Assembly: GCA_020205615.1 (NCBI GenBank)
Contig: CM035163.1
Span: 40,124,189-40,188,188 of the forward strand
From: Panax quinquefolius
Lineage: Eukaryota; Streptophyta; Magnoliopsida; Apiales; Araliaceae
Reading direction: 5' to 3'
Length of the DNA stretch: 64,000 nt
This document shows positions 58,243 to 64,000 of this stretch, in pieces (position 1 is the first letter of the stretch; each line of letters opens with the position of its first letter). The notes beneath the pieces are model-generated. The model was not told the DNA's origin and made no database searches. It saw only the letters and a list, made by a program, of their open reading frames with translations. Made by a program: the position numbers and the translations under genes.

Positions 58243-58545
58243 GGGGACCGGGAATTCCGACCGGTCCAAATTATTTATTTTTGCTTTGACTCTCAAAAAA
58301 TGTGTAGTATTTTTTTCAATTGGAATTTTTATAAAATTCAGTGATTTTGATGGAATTTAGATACATATAAAAAATAGTATTGTACAGTCCTTGTATAGTC
58401 TGTCTATACAACACTGTTATGTATCTAAATTATACTTAAATTCCAAAATTTTATAAAAATTCTAGTTTAAAAAATACTATAAATTTTTTTAGAAAAAAAA
58501 TTTGGACCGGTCGGGGTCGCTATACCGGTTGGAATTCTCTGTCAG
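58243..58545. mobile_element. MITE-like inverted-repeat element
   Basis: Arms pair as GGGAATTCCGACCGGTCCAAAT on the left with ATTTGGACCGGTCGGGGTCG...TTGGAATTCTCTG on the right. Inner AT-rich arms also pair around TTAGATACATA and TATGTATCTAAATTATA. The right end CAGTG hints at CACTA-type ends, but no TSD was found. Confidence 0.6.
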
Positions 58546-58749
58546 TGTAGAAAAATCGTTTCATCCAAGTCCGTAACATAGGTCTTGGATCATCATCATT
58601 GAAGTTTCATTAGGTATGTGATGGAACAACAATATTTTTTTATTTTATTTACTGGTTTCACTAGTTTTATCAGCCCATATGCTCTCAGTTGTTTTGGTTT
58701 CTAAGACTCTCGAATAGGTTATTTTTGGGTCATGAAGCTTGATAATGAT

Positions 58750-59080
58750 TAAGGGTGTAAATGAATATAGTAGAGCCGAATATTGAGTTATTCAGATTTG
58801 ATTCATAAAATTTATCGAGTATAAAATAAGGTTTCATTGAGGTTTATTTAGCTACCGAGTCGAGCATGGACTCGAATCGAGCTCGAACAGTTTGAACTTT
58901 TAAAACGAATATGATCCTTGTATCAATAGAAAATTACAATTTAAAGATGTTCTAATAATTTATTAAACCTTAAAATTTGCTCAGATTTGACTCATTTATA
59001 TTTCGAACCGAGCTCGAATCGAACTTTCAGTCGAACAAGTACGAATCGAACCCGAACTATTTGTTCATTTTACGGCCTTA
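58750..59080. mobile_element. hAT MITE, TSD ATAATGAT
   Basis: Exact 8-bp repeats ATAATGAT at 58742-58749 and 59081-59088. Ends TAAGGGTGTAAATGAA and TTCATTTTACGGCCTTA. 331 bp, interior rich in CGAGCTCGAA words. Confidence 0.92.
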
Positions 59081-59088
59081 ATAATGAT

Positions 59089-60300
59089 AGTATCGTTAAT
59101 AAATTAATATTCTACAAAACGAGTGACATTCTTAAAAAAATTAATAAAAGTTATTTCACAAATAGTATTTTTTTTATTAACAATAATATAAAATAACGTA
59201 ATATTCTTAAATTTGTGTCCATAATTTTAATAGTATATCATTATTATTAAACTATCAATTTATTAATTTTAGGAGTAAATATAATATAAAATACGTCCTT
59301 AATATATTTATAAATTTTACAGATGATATTATTTTCATGAAACGGAGGGACTATTATTATATACTCTATTACTCTTAGGTCCACAGAATATTTGAGGTGT
59401 GAGAACACTAATCATTTGAAGTTGAAATTAACTTATTGCTACGTGTTTAACTGATTATTTGTGGGACCTTATTGCCACCTTCACAAATAATCATGCAGAT
59501 TTTAAAATTACATTTTATTAATTTCTGTTATGAAAGTATTACTAATTTAATTCTAAAATTAAAGATATAATTTAATTTTTGAGGTCAAATAACAGTATAA
59601 TAAATTTTAAAATTAGTATATTTTATAAAAATTTATAATAAAATTATTTTTGTTATATACTATACAATTATAATAATTATATTAACTAATATTAAATAAA
59701 TTTATATCAATTTAAATTAAATATATTACCGTTTAATCTCAAAATTCAAATTATATCTCTAATTTTTTTTAAAATACAGTATTAAAACTAATCCTATATT
59801 CCATGCACAGTGATTAGATTGAAAGCATTTAGTTATGACAATAACAGTTGAAAAGTATGGACCCTCTAAGCTTAAAATAAATTGGTTAAAATCTGAATAT
59901 ATTAATATGAATAGATAAACAAATCATTAGTTTGTGGAATCTTATTTGTCTTAGTTCAATAAATCACTCAACTCATCTAATGATAAGATAATATTGTTAT
60001 ATTATGCACCAATAATGGAGACTATAGTTTAAAGAATGAAAGGAGATCTTCGTAGATCTATGGACAAGAATTCCTACAAACCAATAGGAATGGATATAAA
60101 ATATACAATCTGCTTCTCCAACGAATTTTAGAGAATCTAATCATTATAATAGCGATTTTTTTTTTCGTTTTAATATAGAAATCGATTTTTATCTTTATAA
60201 ATGACGGAAAAAAATCGTCATTATAACCGATTAGATCTGGGCTAGATTCCCCCAATTCGCTAGAGAGAGCCGAACATAAAATATATGTATATATAAATGG
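59089..60300. other. AT-rich intergenic sequence
   Basis: No gene seen. Around 59270-59365 there are weak Stowaway-like end words (CGGAGGGACTA) without a clear partner. Confidence 0.35.
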
Positions 60301-60309
60301 AAAGGGATT

Positions 60310-60413
60310 TAAGTTAACTTTGGTCAATTGATTAATACACTGTTGACACGCGTTTGGGAGGTAATCTCTTTTTTTGCGTGTCATCAACATCAGACGATCA
60401 ATCAATTAACTTA
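60310..60413. repeat. Short palindromic element, copy 1
   Basis: TAAGTTAACTTTGGTCAATTGA pairs with TCAATCAATTAACTTA, with inner TGACACGC and GCGTGTCA. About 104 bp, related to copies at 61515 and 62470. Confidence 0.7.
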
Positions 60414-60669
60414 CCAATAAGCTTAATTTTATAATAACTGAATCCATATAAATACTATATGCCTATATATTATATTTGTTTTCATGTATTTATTATGTAT
60501 ATGTTAAGATAGGAAGAGAAATTTCATATTCACTACACTTGAAGAAAATGACTCATTTGTAAATAAATATGAGTTGCATTTGGAAGAATTTCAGTCCCTG
60601 TAGTCTTTCTAAGATGGTATTCTTCTTCTTGTTTTTGTTACTTGTTCCCATTACAAATAGTAAGATTTA

Positions 60670-61022
60670 GGGGATGTTTGATAAAATTGAATGAAATAGT
60701 TTTGAATGTTTAAGTAATTTGAATGGAGCAGAATTTTGAATACTGAATGAAAAAAATTGTTTAATAATTGATATATCTGAATAACAGATTTTTATTATTT
60801 TACCTCCTCTGAAAAAATTCAAAATTGTTGTAAATTTATTAAACATTACTTAATACAATAGTTAATAATGTAAAAAAAAATTAAATATAAAATACTTCAT
60901 TCAGCTAAAAAAATACACAATCGAAAAATCTGACCGATTCAGTCATTTAGACGATTTTTATTCAAAACAAACGCACTAAATGATTGACTAATTCAATCAT
61001 TCAGCTCTAAACAAACACCCCC
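60670..61022. mobile_element. PIF/Harbinger (Tourist-like) MITE, TSD TTA
   Basis: TIRs GGGGATGTTTG and CAAACACCCCC, TTA on both sides (60667-60669, 61023-61025). 353 bp, AT-rich. Confidence 0.82.
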
Positions 61023-61077
61023 TTAATTTTTAAAAAGTGATTTGAAAATTCAGATTAAAATTTCACTCTGTTATTAA

Positions 61078-61285
61078 TTATGTGTCAATGATGTTTTTGA
61101 TTAAAAGTTTGGATTGTAGCAAGAAAGTGTATTGGCCTGATTTTTGTAACAAATTATGTGTTGATGATGTTTTGCTTAAAAGTTTGGATTGTAACAAGAA
61201 AGTACATTGGCCTGATTTTTTTTTTTTTAAATCAAATTATGTGTTGATGATGTTTTTATTAAAAGTTTGGATTGTTGTAATAATT
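61078..61285. repeat. Tandem repeat, about 78-bp unit, nearly three copies
   Basis: Units begin ATTATGTGT(C/T)(A/G)ATGATGTTTT and contain AAAAGTTTGGATTGTA and TTGGCCTGATTTTT, at about 61078, 61154 and 61233. The small reading frame across it is a by-product of the repeat. Confidence 0.88.
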
Positions 61286-61514
61286 ATAAACACCTTTTTA
61301 TTAATTTCTAACTTCATAATTCAGTAGCTGCACTCCATTGCAAAATAAAATGATTTTTCTCTTTGTTTTTACTTTTTTAAAATTCATAATAATACATTCA
61401 TAGTTGTATCATGTGCATTAAAAATTATACATTACGTGTATCGATTTTCTATTCTTTAATTTGATTTAATTATTTATTTCAAAATTTTATATAGATTTTT
61501 CTGAGAGTAGTTAG

Positions 61515-61634
61515 CATGAAATTAATTTTGATCAATTGACTAATACAGTATCAACACGCAAACAGAAAGTGATCTCTTTATGTGTCAGTATTATATTAAT
61601 TACGTGACCAATTTATCGTGAAGTTAATTTCATG
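61515..61634. repeat. Short palindromic element, copy 2
   Basis: Ends CATGAAATTAA and TTAATTTCATG, interior homologous to the copies at 60310 and 62470 (GTGATCTCTTTATG, TCAATTGAC). Confidence 0.75.
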
Positions 61635-61904
61635 ATATTGAATCCGATTTTTTCAGCATAGGACAGTGGTCCTACAGAATGTTCCCTTCTTCAAGATTTG
61701 ATGCCAGCATTTGTTGATTTGTCTTTGGTCCTATGTTATATATTATGGGAAATATTAATATTCCTTAATTAAAGAGGTAATGCAATATTTATCGTGGATT
61801 TTTTTTCTTTTCTTTTTTAATTTTAAAAGACATTGCGGAGTTGATAGTTCATACTTCATACTACTTCCAAGTAGTCCTTTTGAAGTGAATCTTAGAATTT
61901 TATA

Positions 61905-62184
61905 CTCTATCCGTTATTTAATATAAGTCATTTTAGAGTTGTGTACAAGTATAAAAAAAATGATTATAAAATATTAAATATACTATCAATTATTTATATT
62001 TCTCTTGTATTTGAAAAAGAGAGTATTTATTGGTCAAAAAATAATGGGAGAACTAAAGTTATATTTATTACTTGGGGTAATATTAGAAACTAAGTAATTA
62101 ATGTTTACTTGAAATTCTCAAACGACTTATATTTAGGAACAAAAATATTTTTCTAAAACGACCTATATTAAAGAACGGAGATAG
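61905..62184. mobile_element. Stowaway-like MITE, copy 2
   Basis: 280 bp between TA dinucleotides. Shares the long block TATTACTTGGGGTAATATTA (and more) with 37276-37555. Ends CTCTATCCGTT and AACGGAGATAG. Confidence 0.82.
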
Positions 62185-62469
62185 TATTATTTAACTACTT
62201 ACGATTTGGTCCCTACAAGATTAGAACATAATTGATATTTTTGAAGTTTGACTGTATTTTAGAATGTGTCTTCTAGTTATTGTAACGATTTGTTCACAAT
62301 CTTAAATCTTTTATTAGTTTGAATTTTTTTTACTGTTTTAATCTTTTCATTTCAGTTCTATTTTATACAAATAAAATAAAGATTTTTTCCTTTTAACTTA
62401 TCAATTAGCCATTTGAGTTCTAGTGCACACTCACACATATAGTAGTTACAGATTTTGGAAGTGATTAAT

Positions 62470-62592
62470 ATGAAGTTAATTTTGGTTAATTGACCAAAAT
62501 AGTATTGATATACAGGTCGGGAGGTGATCTCTCTTTATGCGTGTCAGTACTGTATTTGTCAATTGATCAACTTACGATGAAGTTAACTTCAT
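62470..62592. repeat. Short palindromic element, copy 3
   Basis: Ends ATGAAGTTAA and TTAACTTCAT, with inner GGAGGTGATCTCT and GCGTGTCAGTACTGTA. Like the other copies it is followed by a short ATAxT(G)xATCC-type phrase, so the true element may extend to the right. Confidence 0.75.
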
Positions 62593-62786
62593 AGTAATCG
62601 GATCCACATATTTTATATGAATGTGTCCTTTTTATTATTCATGTAAGTAAAGATTTATGAAATTATTAAATTCACCTATGAAAATATCAATTTTTTATAA
62701 AGAAAGAAAAGTAGAAAAGTTATATTTTGGAAGAACTTTCTTAATCATATAAATATAAATAAAGTATTTTTTTATTTTATTTATAG

Positions 62787-63022
62787 CGGTGTTGTTTGAT
62801 TAAATCTTAACGATCTTATAAATATTTTTCCTTGTTAACGATCTTAATAACTCACATCTTCTTTTGTATTAAGAGGTCCTACGAATAATTCACGATCAAA
62901 ATATAAAGTTTCAAAACTATTTAGATGATCTCTTAATACAAATATATGGGCTCTTAAGATGCATTAAGAGGTAAACGATTAAAATATATTAAGATGTAAT
63001 CAAACACAATATTATAAAAAAA
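62787..63022. mobile_element. Putative small MITE
   Basis: Left GTTTGATTAAATCTTAA and right TTAAGATGTAATCAAACAC are inverted repeats about 200 bp apart. No clear TSD. Confidence 0.5.
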
Positions 63023-64000
63023 ATAGGGAGAATATAGGAATGAAGATAATTTATATACACGGGCAGGCGGGCAGCTTGGTGGGAAAAGGACGGATGAGGT
63101 AATGGGGAAATGATGCAATTGAGTCAACAAATGTACTTGAGGGTTTCACCCCACTCACCACTACATAACGTAAGGAAGGTTATAGCACCCAAAATCTTCC
63201 CTAAATGAGTATGTCCAACTTATTTTATTTAAAAAAATCATAAAATATTAAATGACATTTATTTGTGAGATGAATGAGTTTTAGGACTTTTAAATGGATT
63301 GAATTTTGAGGATTTGACTCTCCTCTATTATAAATTTCCTCTAATTTCATCCAATACATTAATTATTTAATTTTAATAATTTTGTTAATAATAATCAAAA
63401 GATATTAATAGACAACTAATGGTATTAAGATCAATTCTACAAAATATTAGAATCATAAAAATATTCTAACTGTTAAAAGTTTAAAAAGAATTTTATCCAT
63501 TAAAATTTTTATGAAAAATTCACATGTTTATCAAATGGTGAAAAAATATCGGATTATTTTATTTTTAAAACTTTTATACTATTTTATACAGTAAATTAAT
63601 TGACATGTGTTGATTTCAATTATATTATCCACAAGTTCAAATTTGTGAGGCTATGAGCTAAGCTTTTAAAGTTAGAATTTTCAAATATTTCAAACTTAAC
63701 TTGATTTGTTTGGCTATATAGGAAAGTGATTTAAGAAATAAGGGAAATGATTTATCTTAATTCTTATGTATTGTGATATATATATATATATATATATATA
63801 TTAATTGTAGATTGTTGATATTATCGGAGTTAAAATCATGTTGTAAAAAAAAGTATATATTTAACGATATTGTTGTGATTGTTCTAGCGATACTTAACAC
63901 TTTAAGCGACACGACCACGACATTTAATATTATTTTTATTCTTACAATATCAATCACTTAATTTTATAAGAGAAAACATGGATTCAATAGATTATGGTTA
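63023..64000. other. AT-rich intergenic sequence
   Basis: No gene recognised. A TA microsatellite lies at about 63776-63801. Confidence 0.4.

Noticed and set aside
61082..61327. 81-codon plus frame with internal repeats
   Set aside because: By-product of the 78-bp tandem repeat.
1..64000. CRISPR array, bacterial operon or integrated pararetrovirus
   Set aside because: The regular repeats are transposon minisatellites without spacer-repeat regularity or cas genes. RT-bearing parts have LTRs, PBS and integrase of Ty3/Copia type, so there is no sign of a virus.

Overview
The window is nuclear DNA of a flowering plant, most likely a eudicot. It is AT-rich and gene-poor, with GT-AG introns, one chloroplast-targeted NDH-type gene, one P-class PPR gene and a dense layering of plant transposons (Ty3 chromovirus, Copia Sirevirus, hAT, PIF/Harbinger, Mutator-like and Stowaway MITEs). 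No bacterial-type gene, CRISPR array, rRNA or tRNA gene was recognised. Only two host genes can be supported, both interrupted by transposons. Species cannot be fixed from the sequence alone.

1-6300: a solo Ty3-type LTR (4-2891), a G-rich minisatellite (about 2955-3590) and an hAT MITE with an exact 8-bp target-site duplication (TSD; 3956-4597). Then come the first two coding exons, on the minus strand, of a gene resembling PnsB3/NDF4, the ferredoxin-like subunit of the chloroplast NDH complex. A Stowaway MITE sits in intron 1. The exons with the Fe-S cysteines are not seen and may lie left of the window. 6300-14300 is retroelement debris with a minus-strand solo LTR (7240-9828, TSD TAAAA) and an unrelated 1.9-kb solo LTR (10653-12521, TSD ATTAA).

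14309-36069: a PPR gene resembling Arabidopsis At5g11310 (SOAR1). It is split by a 20,063-bp intron with canonical GT-AG ends and a seamless protein junction. The intron holds two Sirevirus-type Copia elements joined tail-to-tail as a large inverted repeat centred near 20233. The right-hand element carries a 638-bp solo LTR and a nested 6-kb Sirevirus derivative with TSD AATTG, which itself carries a Mutator-like MITE and a Stowaway MITE. Further MITEs lie just before exon 2. The PPR reading frame has a 5' frame break, an in-frame TAA and an out-of-frame deletion of about one PPR repeat, so it looks like a pseudogene unless these are assembly errors.

36070-44920: the PPR 3' UTR, a solo Sirevirus-like LTR (about 37890-39361), and an hAT element (39432-42982, TSD GTTTTTGG) split by another solo Ty3-type LTR. 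Next are a Copia-like LTR and an AT-bounded element containing a near-perfect 96-bp-arm hairpin (44538-44759). 44920-54781 is an almost full-length but frame-broken Tekay/Del-type Ty3 chromovirus with a 1.5-kb tandem duplication across its 5' LTR boundary. Its 3' LTR is cut at a 5-bp microhomology and fused to an inverted related LTR (54777-57664). 57665-64000 has no supported gene, only MITEs and short tandem repeats.

The Ty3 LTRs fall into two subfamilies. One carries a hairpin-rich minisatellite downstream of its TATA box; the other carries a different short tandem repeat in the corresponding part of the LTR. Nothing here demonstrates a new biological system. The most unusual structures are the palindromic retrotransposon intron of the PPR gene, the hairpin arrays inside the LTRs, and the isolated long hairpin at 44.5 kb.
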